In this document: positions 32,496 through 42,036 of the stretch, one piece after another
How the letters are laid out: each line of letters begins with the position of its first letter
Numbering within the stretch: position 1 is the first letter of the stretch
Assembly (NCBI GenBank): GCA_947471985.1
Contig: CANIZL010000018.1
Coordinates: 1 to 64,000, forward strand
DNA length: 64,000 nt
Reading direction: 5' to 3'
From: Verrucomicrobiota bacterium
Lineage (GTDB): Bacteria > Verrucomicrobiota > Verrucomicrobiia > Limisphaerales > UBA9464
Position numbers and translations under genes: made by a program
The notes under the pieces: model-generated
Seen by the model: only the letters and a program-made list of their open reading frames with translations
What the model was told of the DNA's origin: nothing
Databases searched by the model: none

Positions 32496-35116
32496 TGAAA
32501 CCCGACGGTCAGCAGTTCAGCCACATACCCCGCACCAGCTCCCTGAACCACAATATAGACCGGGCGGATCCCCTGCTTGGCGGCGGCGGGGCCGTTCACG
32601 TTCACGAGTTTTCCCACGGCATTGCCGGCCAATTCACCCTGCATCCACAGCTCGCCGTCCGGAGCGTCCAGCCGCGCCTCCAAGCGCACGGCGCCGGCGG
32701 TAAGATTGCGACCGCGCAGGCGCAGTTCCCGCACCTGTTCCAGATTGATCCGGTCGAAGCGGAACCAGCCACCGGACTCCACCCGGGTCACGAGCCCATC
32801 ACCGAGATTCTCCTGCGACGAAACCTTCGTCGCCGCGTCGAAGTGAGCGGCGCGTTGCTGCCGCGTTCGGAGGGCCACGATGGATTCACCCCGCAGCGCC
32901 GGCACGGCGCCCTGCGCATGATCGGTCGCCGCCGCCGTCCACACCAACACGCCGGACGCATTGCGCTCGTTGGCGCCCAAAGCGGTGGCCGGACGGAATT
33001 CGCCGTGCAGGCCCGCGGGTTGGGTCAAGACCTGGCGCGCCGCCAGTCCCAAAACCCAGTCCACCATCTGCCGGGCTTGATCCGGGGTGTACTGGGGATT
33101 CGGCGGCATGGCGACCTGCCCCCAGGAACCCAGCCCGCCGGAGATGATCTTCTTGGCCAGAATCTCCCGGGCGGCGGCATTCGTCGCGTAACGCCGGGCC
33201 ACTTCCAGATAGGGCGGTCCCGCCGATTTGTCAGCCGCCGCGTGACACCCAAAGCACGTGCCATTCCGCATCAGCGCGCCACCGGGATGCCCCGTCACCG
33301 CGTCGCCTTCAACGAGGCGGTCGCGTCGCTCGACCTGCACCATCACCGCGTTCGGCGCCAGCGCTCCATCCTCGGCATCCTGCGCCGTGACGTCCCAGGT
33401 CAGCGGCTGCTTCCAATCGAAGAAGCCACCGTCCACCGGCGCGGTGATCCGCACTTCCGGCGGCGAATTCCCCGCCACCACCGGCAACCGGGCCACGCTG
33501 CGGGCGCCCGCGGGATCGGTCACTTCAACCAGCACCAGCCAACGACCGGCCTTCGTGAAGACATGCTCGACCTCACGACCTTCAGCCGTGCCGCCGTCCG
33601 GAAACCGCCACTTGTACGTCAAGGCATCGCCATCGGGGTCTTGCGACGCGGCTGCCGTCGCCTTCAGGGTGAAGGGCAATCGGCCCGCCGTCACCGCTGC
33701 CGCCGCCCGGGCCAATGGCGCCCGGTTTCCGCGGCGATACACGCAGCGCACGATTTGCCCGTCCCGGTTGTTACCGAACTTGTCGCCGTACTCCACGACG
33801 TACAACGCGCCCTCCGGTCCGAGCTTCAGGTCCGTGGGTTTGCGGAAAACCGTCCCGGGCATGAAGGACTCCAAAGCCTCCATTTTCCCGTCCGCCGACA
33901 ACCGCACCACCTTGATCCAATTCCGCATCCATTCGGCAAAAATCAGGCAGCCGTCGAGCGACTGCGGCAGCTTCACCTCGGAAGCGAGCTGGGGATCGAA
34001 ATGATAGATCGGTCCGCCGGTGATGCTGCGGCCGCCGGAGCCGAGCTCGGGCCAGATCGGCGACGCCACGGTGGGATAATAGAGGATGGCTGGCCGCGCC
34101 TCGGGCAGTTCCCGCAGCCCGGTGTTCCCCCGCGAATCGTTGACGACATGCCGGGGATCAAAAGGCTCGCCCGTCGGCTTCTTCGTCGCCGGATCAAAGG
34201 TTCGCCAGGCCGCATTCGGTCCGCTCATGAAGGGCCAGCCATAAAATCCCGGGGCCTTCGCCAGATTGATCTCGTCGTAGCCTTCCGGGCCCAGCCCCAG
34301 GGTCGGATCGACATTGCCGCCGACATCGCCCCAGACAATCCAGCCCGTCTTGGGATCGGCGAAAATGCGGAAGGCATTACGGATGCCCATCGCAAACACT
34401 TCCGGCCGCCCCACCTTGGCGTCGGTAAACATATTGCCCGAAGGAATGGTGTACGACCCATCCGGCCGCGGCGTGATCCGCAGAATCTTACCCCGCAGAT
34501 CCTGCGAATTGGCCGACGAACGCCGGGCATCGAAACGTTCCTTGCCCGGGGACGGATCGAACGCCGGCACATCCTGCGGCGGCGTGTTTTCGCCGGAACC
34601 GATCACCAAATTGCCGTCCCGATCCCATTTCAAATCGCCACCGCAATGGGGCGGCTCCTCCGTATCGATGGCCCATTCCAAAATGGCTTTCTCGGACTTC
34701 AAATCCACCGCTCCGCCTTGGAGCGTGAACCGCGACACCCGCATGACGAGATGCTTGTCCTCGGGACAGCGCAGGGTGTAAAAATGTCCGGACGTGGCAA
34801 AATCCCGCGCCAGCAGCAATGACAAAAGCCCGGTATCCCACGCCACGTGGGTCGGCAGCTGGGCCAACTCGGTGGTGAGGCGGGTTCGGGGATCCCAGGT
34901 TTTGAATCCCCCCAGGCGCTCCACAAAGTAAAGGCGCCCATCGGCGACGACCTCCACCGACACGGGATCGTTGGCGGCGGTCACCAGCACTTCCCGTTCC
35001 CAGCGGGCCGGATCCAAGGTCTCGGCCGCGCCGGCGGACGGTGTTTGCAGGACGCCGACAATTGCGCAGAGCGCCGCCCAAGGGAATCGCCAAACCGGCG
35101 ACGAGGTTGATGCCAT
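32492..35116 (-). CDS. Secreted sugar-dehydrogenase-like beta-propeller with PKD, cytochrome c and C-terminal sugar-binding-like domain
   Basis: The start is ATG 35116 ([20 protein letters not shown]) with a signal peptide ending GAAE. Residues about 30-450 form a PQQ-dependent sugar-dehydrogenase-type propeller: VYFVE-like [47 protein letters not shown], and [18 protein letters not shown]-type domain follows at about 470-545 ([20 protein letters not shown]), then a cytochrome c with CFGCH near residue 622 and an AMPPNPQ methionine ligand. The last 140 residues look like a CBM6/NPCBM beta-sandwich. Such fusions are known in PVC bacteria and Bacteroidetes; quinone use is inference. The stop overlaps the start of the CE15-like gene. 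Confidence 0.88.
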   Translation of the reverse strand: MASTSSPVWRFPWAALCAIVGVLQTPSAGAAETLDPARWEREVLVTAANDPVSVEVVADGRLYFVERLGGFKTWDPRTRLTTELAQLPTHVAWDTGLLSLLLARDFATSGHFYTLRCPEDKHLVMRVSRFTLQGGAVDLKSEKAILEWAIDTEEPPHCGGDLKWDRDGNLVIGSGENTPPQDVPAFDPSPGKERFDARRSSANSQDLRGKILRITPRPDGSYTIPSGNMFTDAKVGRPEVFAMGIRNAFRIFADPKTGWIVWGDVGGNVDPTLGLGPEGYDEINLAKAPGFYGWPFMSGPNAAWRTFDPATKKPTGEPFDPRHVVNDSRGNTGLRELPEARPAILYYPTVASPIWPELGSGGRSITGGPIYHFDPQLASEVKLPQSLDGCLIFAEWMRNWIKVVRLSADGKMEALESFMPGTVFRKPTDLKLGPEGALYVVEYGDKFGNNRDGQIVRCVYRRGNRAPLARAAAAVTAGRLPFTLKATAAASQDPDGDALTYKWRFPDGGTAEGREVEHVFTKAGRWLVLVEVTDPAGARSVARLPVVAGNSPPEVRITAPVDGGFFDWKQPLTWDVTAQDAEDGALAPNAVMVQVERRDRLVEGDAVTGHPGGALMRNGTCFGCHAAADKSAGPPYLEVARRYATNAAAREILAKKIISGGLGSWGQVAMPPNPQYTPDQARQMVDWVLGLAARQVLTQPAGLHGEFRPATALGANERNASGVLVWTAAATDHAQGAVPALRGESIVALRTRQQRAAHFDAATKVSSQENLGDGLVTRVESGGWFRFDRINLEQVRELRLRGRNLTAGAVRLEARLDAPDGELWMQGELAGNAVGKLVNVNGPAAAKQGIRPVYIVVQGAGAGYVAELLTVGFQ

Positions 35117-35254
35117 GGCGAAGCATTTAGCGTCCACCGACCCAGCTGGCGAGTCCCGGCGTGGGAAAACTGTGTGGGAGGGAGGGGCTGGGTCGCCCGC
35201 GATCGCGCCGCCGGGGCCCAAATCTCCGGCACCTTCAATTCCTCCCGAATCTCG

Positions 35255-35282
35255 TTGACGGCTTCCGGTGTCCTCCTAGTGT
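35255..35282 (+). promoter_or_regulatory. Promoter for the rpmH operon
   Basis: TTGACG (35255-35260) and TAGTGT (35277-35282) are separated by 16 bases and lie 35 bases before rpmH. The TAGTGT -10 box repeats that of the candidate promoter at 6857-6887. The gene is highly expressed in other bacteria, and this is the only promoter-like pair in the 201-base gap. Confidence 0.6.
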
Positions 35283-35288
35283 CATCCC

Positions 35289-35310
35289 TCCCGCATTGGG
35301 CGGGATTTTT
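35289..35310 (+). promoter_or_regulatory. Terminator-like hairpin in the rpmH leader
   Basis: TCCCGC (35289-35294) pairs with GCGGGA (35300-35305) over ATTGG, followed directly by TTTTTAATTTT and the rpmH ATG. It sits at about the transcription start expected from the upstream promoter. It may be an attenuator or a stabilising 5' stem; six base pairs is short for a full terminator. Confidence 0.4.
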
Positions 35311-35317
35311 AATTTTC

Positions 35318-35455
35318 ATGAAGCGTCAGTATCAACCTTCGAAGATTCGCCGGGTGCGCCAGCACGGGTTCCGGGCGCGCAACGCCACCAAGAGCGGCCG
35401 CGGCATTCTCGCCAATCGCCGTCGCGAGGGCCGCAAACGCCTTACGCCGGTTTGA
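35318..35455 (+). CDS. rpmH: Ribosomal protein L34
   Basis: A 45-residue basic protein starting [18 protein letters not shown] and ending [12 protein letters not shown], the near-universal L34 sequence. Length and composition are normal. It is the first gene of the conserved rpmH-rnpA-yidD-yidC-khpB run. Its short leader has a T-rich stretch and a hairpin instead of an evident Shine-Dalgarno site. In many bacteria dnaA is next to rpmH on the other strand; here the divergent neighbour is a sugar dehydrogenase, so the link to the origin is broken or the origin is elsewhere. Confidence 0.98.
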   Translation: MKRQYQPSKIRRVRQHGFRARNATKSGRGILANRRREGRKRLTPV

Positions 35456-35517
35456 TCTCGCGATCAGACTCCGGCCAACCATTTCCACCGCCAACCACCC
35501 CATCCGGGCGGCTACCC

Positions 35518-36042
35518 ATGGGCGGTTCCAAGATCCGGTCGTCAGTCCTCCGGTCTTTTCCAAAATCCCGCCGCCTTCAACGCAGCGGTGATTTTTTGCG
35601 TCTAAAGACCGAGGGCCAACGCCAGGTGGGCGGCAGCCTCATTTTTAATTGGAAAGTCGGCGCGGTGGATTCCCTGCCGGCCGATCCGGATTCCCCGGAC
35701 CGCATTCCCGCCATTCTGGCCCGCACCCAATTGGGCGTGGTGTCCAGCAAGAGCGTCGGAGGAGCGGTCCAGCGGAATCGGGCCCGTCGCCTGTTGCGGG
35801 AGGTTTTCCGTCTGCACCAGGCGGAACTCCAACAGCCCGTGCGCATGGTTCTGGTGGCGCGGGCCAGCATTTCCCGCCGGGATTTTGCCGCCGTGGAACG
35901 TGATTTCCTTCAATGCCTGCGCCGTTCCGGGCTGACGCGCCTTTCCGGCGTCCCCTCCGGTGTCCCCACGCGTCCGCCCGCCGGCCCACCGGCGGCACCC
36001 GCGGTATCACCAGTACCGACCGCTGTCCCTCCGGCCGCATGA
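35518..36042 (+). CDS. rnpA: Ribonuclease P protein component
   Basis: RnpA helps the RNA subunit of RNase P mature tRNA 5' ends. The start is ATG 35518 ([20 protein letters not shown]), giving 174 residues. The core has [40 protein letters not shown] and [13 protein letters not shown] with the RNR motif ([12 protein letters not shown]) that contacts the RNA. A Pro/Ala/Val-rich tail of about 40 residues is extra and overlaps the yidD start by ATGA. The N-terminal ten residues could be trimmed if a later start is used. Confidence 0.95.
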   Translation: MGGSKIRSSVLRSFPKSRRLQRSGDFLRLKTEGQRQVGGSLIFNWKVGAVDSLPADPDSPDRIPAILARTQLGVVSSKSVGGAVQRNRARRLLREVFRLHQAELQQPVRMVLVARASISRRDFAAVERDFLQCLRRSGLTRLSGVPSGVPTRPPAGPPAAPAVSPVPTAVPPAA

Positions 36043-36329
36043 AATTCGCGCCCCAGCTCGCCGCGGCGGTGCAACCGGTGGAATCGGGCGTCCGCCTGCT
36101 TCTGCTGGGCGCCGTCCACGTGTATCGCTGGGGGCTTTCGCCCCTCAAGACCCATCTCCTGGGCGACGCGGCCCGCTGCCGGTTTACGCCGAGCTGCTCG
36201 CACTACGCGCTCATCGCCCTCCAGCGCCACGGCGCGCTGACCGGCACGGGACTCGCCGCCCGGCGCGTCTGCCGGTGTCATCCTTGGGGGGGCCAGGGAT
36301 GGGATCCTGTTCCGGAGGCACGCCAGTGA
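36039..36329 (+). CDS. yidD: YidD membrane-protein insertion efficiency factor
   Basis: A 96-residue protein starting [20 protein letters not shown], coupled to rnpA by an ATGA overlap. The YidD pattern is clear: [28 protein letters not shown] and C(R)[13 protein letters not shown], with the conserved cysteines. YidD is thought to help YidC insert membrane proteins, and it precedes yidC by 138 bases here, a normal arrangement. Confidence 0.95.
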   Translation: MKFAPQLAAAVQPVESGVRLLLLGAVHVYRWGLSPLKTHLLGDAARCRFTPSCSHYALIALQRHGALTGTGLAARRVCRCHPWGGQGWDPVPEARQ

Positions 36330-36467
36330 ACCTCCCGTCCGACCTCACTCATTTTCACCACCTCCGCTCGTGGAACCCGGCCCGTGCCGAATTCCGCGGC
36401 TCAATGCGGCCGAAACAGGCGTTAATTTTCCTACTTCCCGCCGCCTGCTTCACCGCTCCCTCGCTCC

Positions 36468-38303
36468 ATGGATCGTAAAGGCCTCATTGTTCTGATCTTT
36501 GCCCTGCTGTCACTGCTGGGCATGAATTTCTTCGCCTCGCGGGTGCTGTTTCCGCCCAAACTGATTCCGTACACGAATCAGCCCACGGCAAGCAAACTGA
36601 CCACCCCGCTGGCACCCGGGACCGGCACTGAAACGGCGGCAACGCTCAACGCCCCCGGTGCGACTGCCGCCGTGTCGGCTCCGGTTCCCGACAACCAGGC
36701 CGCCCGGCGTCCGGAGCAGCTGCTGGCCTTGTCGAATGCGGCCGTTCAATTCGTGTTCACCTCCCACGGCGGTGGATTGCACCAGGCCGCGCTGCTCGGA
36801 CACACCGCCTTCATTCATTCCCGCACCAGTCCGGCCGGTCTCGACACCAATGCCGTCCTGACGTTGAACCTCAACGGACGTGAGCCCCTGCTCGCCTTCG
36901 TGAACGGAACGTCCATTGAGGGAAATGGCGATTTCACCCTGCAACGGCTCCCGGATGGCGGCATACGGGCGGAGAAGGTGATGCCGAACGGTCTCGCCAT
37001 CATCCGGGAATTCCGCCTGACGACCAATTCCTTCCTCCTTAATGCCCGGGTGCGGCTGGAAAACCGGGGCCCCTCGGACATGGCACTGCCGCCGCTGGAA
37101 GTTTCGCTCGGCACCGCCACCCCGATGAACGGACACGACAAGGGGGAAATGATCGGGGTCGACTGGTTGGATGGCGACAAGTTCCACAATGAACTGGGCT
37201 GGGTCTCGATGCCCGGGATGTTCTGCATGTCGACCAGTATCCGGGAAAGTTTCACCGGTGCCGCGCTCGACTTCAAATGGGCGGCCGTGCACAACCAATT
37301 CTTCGCCCTGGCCACGGTTCCCACCGGCCCGATCAAGCCGGAAAAGATCACGGGCACCCGGGTGCTCATGCCCCGGCCGACGGCTGCGCTTCGCGAGGCC
37401 GACCGCCTCATGCAGGAAAACCCCGTGGGCGTGGCCACCCAGATGCTGTACCCCGCCAATGCCCTCCCCCGCGGGCAGGCGCTGGAACACACCTACTCGA
37501 TCTACGCCGGGCCCAAGGACCTCAAGACATTGACCGGCCTGGGACATCAATTGGAACGTCTGATGGGTTACGGCTGGTTCGGCATCTTTGCCACCCCGTT
37601 GCTTCTGGGCATGAAGCTGCTGCACAACACCTTCGGCCTGGGCTACGGCTTCTGCATCCTGTTGGTCACGATCCTCATCCGGGCCGCCTTCTGGCCGCTG
37701 ATGGCGATGAGCACCCGGTCCGCCAAAAAGATGGCGGAAGTCGGTCCCAAGATCAAAGCGCTGCAGGAGAAGTACAAGGATGACCCGAAGAAGCAGGCGG
37801 AAAAGATGCGCGAAGTCTGGGGTGAATCCGGCGCCACGCCGCTCCTCGGCTGCCTGCCGATCTTTGTTACGTTCCCCGTTTTCATCGGCTTTTTCACCAT
37901 GCTCCGCTCCGCCATCGAATTGCGCGGCGTGCCGTTCCTGTGGTGCAGCGATCTCAGTGCCGCCGATACCCTGATGATCATCCCGGGCCTCGGGGCCATC
38001 CCCATGATTGGCATCCTCGGTCTGGGTCTGCCCATCAACATCCTGCCCTTGCTCTACGTCGGCACCGGGCTCTGGATGAACCACACGATGCCCATGTCGC
38101 CGCAGATGGATCCGGTCCAGCAGAAGCTGCTCCGCTGGATGCCGGTGTTCTTCCTTTTCCTGTTCTACAACTATGCGGCCGGGTTGATGGTCTATTGGAC
38201 GGCGAACAACCTCCTCACCATCCTACAGAACAAGCTCACCAAGACCTCGGGCAAAAAGCCCGACGGCACCTTGCCGGCCAAAGAGATCAAAGTCCGATCC
38301 TAG
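36468..38303 (+). CDS. yidC: Membrane protein insertase YidC
   Basis: YidC inserts and folds inner-membrane proteins, alone or with SecYEG. The 611-residue protein has the Gram-negative layout: an N-terminal helix (GLIVLIFALLSLLGMNFFAS), a periplasmic domain to about residue 370 (beta-super-sandwich), then five helices. The core YGWFGIFATPLLLGMKLLHN segment, RSAKKMAEVGPKIKALQEKY (the cytoplasmic hairpin) and LLGCLPIFVTFPVFIGFFTM are diagnostic. A basic tail (KLTKTSGKKPDG) completes it. It is 138 bases after yidD and 51 before khpB. Confidence 0.98.
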   Translation: MDRKGLIVLIFALLSLLGMNFFASRVLFPPKLIPYTNQPTASKLTTPLAPGTGTETAATLNAPGATAAVSAPVPDNQAARRPEQLLALSNAAVQFVFTSHGGGLHQAALLGHTAFIHSRTSPAGLDTNAVLTLNLNGREPLLAFVNGTSIEGNGDFTLQRLPDGGIRAEKVMPNGLAIIREFRLTTNSFLLNARVRLENRGPSDMALPPLEVSLGTATPMNGHDKGEMIGVDWLDGDKFHNELGWVSMPGMFCMSTSIRESFTGAALDFKWAAVHNQFFALATVPTGPIKPEKITGTRVLMPRPTAALREADRLMQENPVGVATQMLYPANALPRGQALEHTYSIYAGPKDLKTLTGLGHQLERLMGYGWFGIFATPLLLGMKLLHNTFGLGYGFCILLVTILIRAAFWPLMAMSTRSAKKMAEVGPKIKALQEKYKDDPKKQAEKMREVWGESGATPLLGCLPIFVTFPVFIGFFTMLRSAIELRGVPFLWCSDLSAADTLMIIPGLGAIPMIGILGLGLPINILPLLYVGTGLWMNHTMPMSPQMDPVQQKLLRWMPVFFLFLFYNYAAGLMVYWTANNLLTILQNKLTKTSGKKPDGTLPAKEIKVRS

Positions 38304-38354
38304 GCCGGCCGGACCGTGCGTCGGGCGCGGCGGTGTCAAAGACGAAACTATTTT

Positions 38355-38837
38355 ATGGATCCGAAGGCAACTCTGGAAACGATGCTGCGTCACCTCGGCT
38401 TCACCGACGCCACGGTGACCGACCAAACCTGGGAGGAACATCTCCTCCTCGACATCAAGACCGAAGACCCCAGCCGGCTGATCGGTCGCCAAGGGGCGAC
38501 CCTATCCGACCTCCAGTACGTGCTGAACCGCATGATCCACCGGGGCGACGACAAGACCCCGCGGATTCTCCTGGATGTGGGCGGGTACCGCACCGCCGCC
38601 CGCGAACAACTGATCAAGCGCGCGAAGGACGCCGCCGAAAAGGTCCGGCACTGGGGTGATCTGATCGAATTGGAACCGCTCGGTGCCTTTGACCGTCGGA
38701 TCGTTCACCAGGCGTTGCGCAATGATCCCGACGTGGAGACGCACAGCGTGGAACTTGAGGACAGCGACAAGAAGGTGATCATCGTCCGTCCGAAGCGGAA
38801 GCCGGAAGCGAAACCGGAAGCGAAGCCGGCGGTTTAG
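38355..38837 (+). CDS. khpB: KH/R3H RNA-binding protein (KhpB/Jag-like)
   Basis: The start is ATG 38355 (MDPKATLETMLRHLGFTDAT), giving 160 residues. It has a KH type II core (SRLIGRQGATLSDLQYVLNR, about 40-59) and an R3H domain with ELEPLGAFDRRIVHQALRND, then a Lys/Pro/Glu-rich tail. The Jag N-terminal linker is absent, as in the shorter KhpB forms. In Gram-positives KhpB works with KhpA in RNA regulation of envelope growth. As in most bacteria it follows yidC in the operon. It is convergent with the exporter operon, 26 bases away. Confidence 0.92.
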   Translation: MDPKATLETMLRHLGFTDATVTDQTWEEHLLLDIKTEDPSRLIGRQGATLSDLQYVLNRMIHRGDDKTPRILLDVGGYRTAAREQLIKRAKDAAEKVRHWGDLIELEPLGAFDRRIVHQALRNDPDVETHSVELEDSDKKVIIVRPKRKPEAKPEAKPAV

Positions 38838-38863
38838 GCCGGCCGCCGTTGGCGACGGCGAGG

Positions 38864-40237
38864 TCAGCGTTTGACCACCACGCCATCTCCCATGGCGCGC
38901 TCCAAGCGGGCCCACGCCACGGCGTGATCCCGCAGCGCGAGACTGAATGTGTTCCGCGCCTCGGTCAGCGCAGTCTGGGCGCCGAGCACATCCAACTGCG
39001 TCCCGGTACCGGCTTCGGAACGCGCCACCGCCAAGCGCAGCGCTTCCTCCCCCTGCTCGATCACCCGCTGCTGCGCCGACAGAATATCCTTCGCTTCGGT
39101 CCACCCCGAGTACGCCGTCCGTACCTGCAGATCGATCCGACGGGCCACGTCCTCCCGTTCCAAATCCGCCTTGGTTTTCCGCGCTTGGGCCGCCTGGACC
39201 TTGCCCTTGGTCAGACCGAAATCCCAGATGCTCCAGTTCAACTGGGCCCCGGCAGTCCAGCCGTGACTTTCTTCGTTCAAGCCGGGGACCGGCGTGCCGA
39301 AGGTGCGGCTCTGCGAGCCGTACCCTGCCCCCACGCTGAGGTGCGGATAGTAGTCGGCGCGGGCCTGCACGATGTCTTCGCTGCGCAGTTGGATGAATTT
39401 ACGCAACGCCTCCAATTCACTGCGTTGCTGCTGCCCGCGCGCCAGGGCGGCCGCCAACTCGACCGTCGGGGCACTGGCGGTCAACCGATCCGCCGTGTTC
39501 AACGGAATATTTTCCCCAAGATCGGCCGAGACCCGGTAGCCCAGCAGGGTCGCCAGCTGGTTCTTGGTGTTGCGCAGCGCGTTGCGCGCCTTGATCAGCC
39601 GGGGACGCGCGTTGGCCAATTCCACCTCGGCGCGCAACACATTAAACCGGGGCACCGTGCCCGCCTCGAATCGACGACGGGTGTCGGTGAGTTCCTGTTC
39701 CAACAAGCGAACCGAGGCCTCCTGCGTGCCGATCTGTTCCGCCGCCAGCAGAACGTCGAGGTACGCCGTCCGTACTTCCAACAGGGCATCGGCCACCACC
39801 GTCTGATGCTGCGCCAGGGCCGCCTCGCCGGTTAGTTTCGCGGCGCGTCCGGCGGACTTCAACTTGCCGCCCGCATACACCGGCTGGCTCAATTGCAGTC
39901 CGGCGTTCCAGTTTTTGTCAGTCTGAAATTTCACCGCCGGCTGGCCCGGAGCGAACGAGACGGCCTCGATTTTTCCGTCGTCCTGGGCATTAAACGCACC
40001 GGAGGCGTTCAATTTCGGCAGGTACACAGCCCGCTGCTGCAGGGAGATCCCGTGGGCCTCCTGCAAATCCTGCTGGCTCTTGAGGATGGCCGGACTGTGC
40101 GCCAGGGCGACCGTCAACGCCGCGTCCATCGTCAAGGGCTCGGTCGACCACGCCGCCATCGGTTCAGCCGCGCCGAGTACCGGAACCAGGGCTGCCACCA
40201 GCCCCCAACCGAGTACCCACGCCTTTTTCGACATCAT
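38864..40237 (-). CDS. TolC-family outer-membrane efflux protein
   Basis: The start is ATG 40237 (MMSKKAWVLGWGLVAALVPV; ATG 40234 also possible), with a signal peptide ending LGAAE. The 457-residue mature protein has two OEP repeats with the TolC pattern: LTMDAALTVALAHSPAILKS, the coiled-coil region TDTRRRFEAGTVPRFNVLRA, and the repeat copy with EALRLAVARSEAGTGTQLDV. It should trimerise into an outer-membrane channel. It is the last gene of the five-gene operon with TetR, permease, ATPase and adaptor (43867 to 38864), 42 bases after the adaptor. Confidence 0.93.
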   Translation of the reverse strand: MMSKKAWVLGWGLVAALVPVLGAAEPMAAWSTEPLTMDAALTVALAHSPAILKSQQDLQEAHGISLQQRAVYLPKLNASGAFNAQDDGKIEAVSFAPGQPAVKFQTDKNWNAGLQLSQPVYAGGKLKSAGRAAKLTGEAALAQHQTVVADALLEVRTAYLDVLLAAEQIGTQEASVRLLEQELTDTRRRFEAGTVPRFNVLRAEVELANARPRLIKARNALRNTKNQLATLLGYRVSADLGENIPLNTADRLTASAPTVELAAALARGQQQRSELEALRKFIQLRSEDIVQARADYYPHLSVGAGYGSQSRTFGTPVPGLNEESHGWTAGAQLNWSIWDFGLTKGKVQAAQARKTKADLEREDVARRIDLQVRTAYSGWTEAKDILSAQQRVIEQGEEALRLAVARSEAGTGTQLDVLGAQTALTEARNTFSLALRDHAVAWARLERAMGDGVVVKR

Positions 40238-40279
40238 GTGATAGAGAGTTGTAGGAATTCCTGATTTCAGCAAGCCGAC

Positions 40280-41233
40280 TCACCGCACAGCGACCCCGGC
40301 GATACCGGATCGTTCGATGAACACGTCCACCTGTTGTCCCACGTAGACCGGAAACGCCGGGCGCTCAAACTCGTAAACCACCTGAAGCACCCGGGTGTCC
40401 ACCCGTTCCAGGCTATCCCCGGTAAGGCTGCGCTTCGGCACCACAAAGGGTTCAATCCGGACAAAGCGCAGTCGCATCTTCAATTCCGCATGCCCCTTCA
40501 GACTGGCCTCCGCCGCCGCTTCGGGGCGAACGAGCAGCGCGTTCTGCTCATCGACCTCCGCCCGCACCTGCAGCTTGTCCACGTCGCCCAATAGCATCAA
40601 CGGCTCGGCAATCACCGCCGCGGGCGCAAACTCACCCTCCCGAACGTTGACCTGGAGCAGACGGCCATCCCGCGGCGCTTTGATGGTCAATATTTCCGTC
40701 TCCGTCTTGGCCAACGCCAACTGGGCTTTCATGGACCCGATCTGGGCCTCCAGAGCGGCCAGTCGCGCCTGCGCGCCCGCCCGGGCAAATTGCCGACGCT
40801 TCAGCTCGTCCGCCGTCGCGACCTGATCCTTTTCAAGGCGCTCGAAGCGGGTCAACTGATCCGTCCAATCCGCCAGGGCGTTCTGCTCGACGCCGCGCTG
40901 CGCTTCGGTCGCCACCAGTTGGGCCTCCACGTTCGTCCAACGGGCCCGCGCCTCGCGGTCGTCGAGTTGAAACAACGGATCCCCGGATTTCACCGTGTCG
41001 CCCACCTTCACCCGGACATGGGTCACCACGCCCCCTTTGGGAGCCGCAATTTTCACGTTCTCACGGGAGGCTTCGATGAGGCCCGTCGCCGCCACAGTCG
41101 TGGCAAAGGAGGCCCGGGCCGGCTCGTTCACCGGTCCCGGATCGGGGGCCTTCTGACCGGATTTTCGAATCAGGACCAGGGCTGCTGCCAGGCCCGCGAT
41201 CGCCAGATAAAAGCTCGGTTTCTTGAATAGCAT
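40280..41233 (-). CDS. HlyD/DevB-family periplasmic adaptor
   Basis: A 317-residue protein with one N-terminal helix (KPSFYLAIAGLAAALVLI), then the biotinyl-lipoyl half AAPKGGVVTHVRVKVGDTVK and SGDPLFQLDDREAR, a coiled-coil hairpin at about 95-175, and the second lipoyl half IKAPRDGRLLQVNVREGEFA. It bridges the ABC permease to the TolC channel. The DevBCA-type (heterocyst glycolipid exporter) adaptors are the closest match in gene order. It is 30 bases after the ATPase gene. Confidence 0.92.
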   Translation of the reverse strand: MLFKKPSFYLAIAGLAAALVLIRKSGQKAPDPGPVNEPARASFATTVAATGLIEASRENVKIAAPKGGVVTHVRVKVGDTVKSGDPLFQLDDREARARWTNVEAQLVATEAQRGVEQNALADWTDQLTRFERLEKDQVATADELKRRQFARAGAQARLAALEAQIGSMKAQLALAKTETEILTIKAPRDGRLLQVNVREGEFAPAAVIAEPLMLLGDVDKLQVRAEVDEQNALLVRPEAAAEASLKGHAELKMRLRFVRIEPFVVPKRSLTGDSLERVDTRVLQVVYEFERPAFPVYVGQQVDVFIERSGIAGVAVR

Positions 41234-41263
41234 GGGAGAAAACAGGTTGAGCGAGAGAGGGCC

Positions 41264-42025
41264 TCAGTGGGGTTGGTTGACAAAATGACGGAGATCTTCA
41301 CCCACCAGGATGCGTCCAACGCGTCCATCCTCCATTTCGGTGATACGATCGGCGTAGCGATAGATTCGGGAATCGTGGGTGACGATGATCACACAGCGAC
41401 CCGGCGCCCGGGCGACATGCGCCAGTAATTCCATGATCTGCCGGCCCGTGGTGGCATCCAGGGCGCTCGTCGGTTCATCGCAGATGAGCAACCGCGGCGC
41501 ATGGACCAACGCCCGGGCGATCGCCACCCGCTGCTGCTGTCCGCCCGAGAGTTGGCCGGGATGTTTGGTCAGCTTATCGGGCAATCCCACCTCCGCCAGC
41601 AACGCCGCCGCGGCCTTCTCGGCCACCGCGCGGGAGGCGCCGTTCAACAACAGCGGCACACTCACGTTCTCCACACAATTCAGGGTCGGGATCAGATTGA
41701 ACTGCTGAAAAATGAAGCCGATGTGCCGCCCCCGAAACGCCGTGATCGCCCGGGGACTCAATTCATTCAAACGTTGGCCCAGGACCTCCACCTCGCCCTC
41801 GTCCCAATTCAGCGTGCCCGCCATGACTGACAGCATCGTAGTCTTGCCGCAGCCGGAAGGTCCCACCACGAGATGCATCTCACCTTCACCCGCATGGAAA
41901 TCCGTGCTCTTCAAAGCCAGGGTCCGCGAATCCCCCAGTCCAAAGGCCTTGGAAACCCGCGTGAGGCGGACCGCCGTGGTGGCCGACGGGTTCCGGGGTG
42001 TGGTCATTTCTGGAGACGTGGTCAT
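41264..42025 (-). CDS. ABC transporter ATPase, MacB/LolD/DevA-like
   Basis: The start is ATG 42025 (MTTSPEMTTPRNPSATTAVR), giving 253 residues, 11 bases after the permease stop; ATG 42007 is possible. Walker A is GPSGCGKTT, the Q-loop is GFIFQQFNLIPTLN, the signature is LSGGQQQRVAIARAL and Walker B is RLLICDEPTSALDATT, with the His switch in VTHDSRI. This places it in the MacB/LolD/DevA group that powers lipid or peptide extraction rather than classic import. It pairs with the FtsX-type permease upstream. Confidence 0.95.
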   Translation of the reverse strand: MTTSPEMTTPRNPSATTAVRLTRVSKAFGLGDSRTLALKSTDFHAGEGEMHLVVGPSGCGKTTMLSVMAGTLNWDEGEVEVLGQRLNELSPRAITAFRGRHIGFIFQQFNLIPTLNCVENVSVPLLLNGASRAVAEKAAAALLAEVGLPDKLTKHPGQLSGGQQQRVAIARALVHAPRLLICDEPTSALDATTGRQIMELLAHVARAPGRCVIIVTHDSRIYRYADRITEMEDGRVGRILVGEDLRHFVNQPH

Positions 42026-42036
42026 GGGAGGAGAAA

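Noticed and set aside
32393-34822. Large plus-strand open frame (809 codons) opposite the sugar dehydrogenase
   Set aside because: It is antisense to a protein with clear domains and shows no motif of its own; high His/Arg/Gly content marks it as a shadow.
35117-35317. Chromosome replication origin upstream of rpmH
   Set aside because: No DnaA-box (TTATCCACA-like) cluster, AT-rich unwinding region or dnaA gene is seen.
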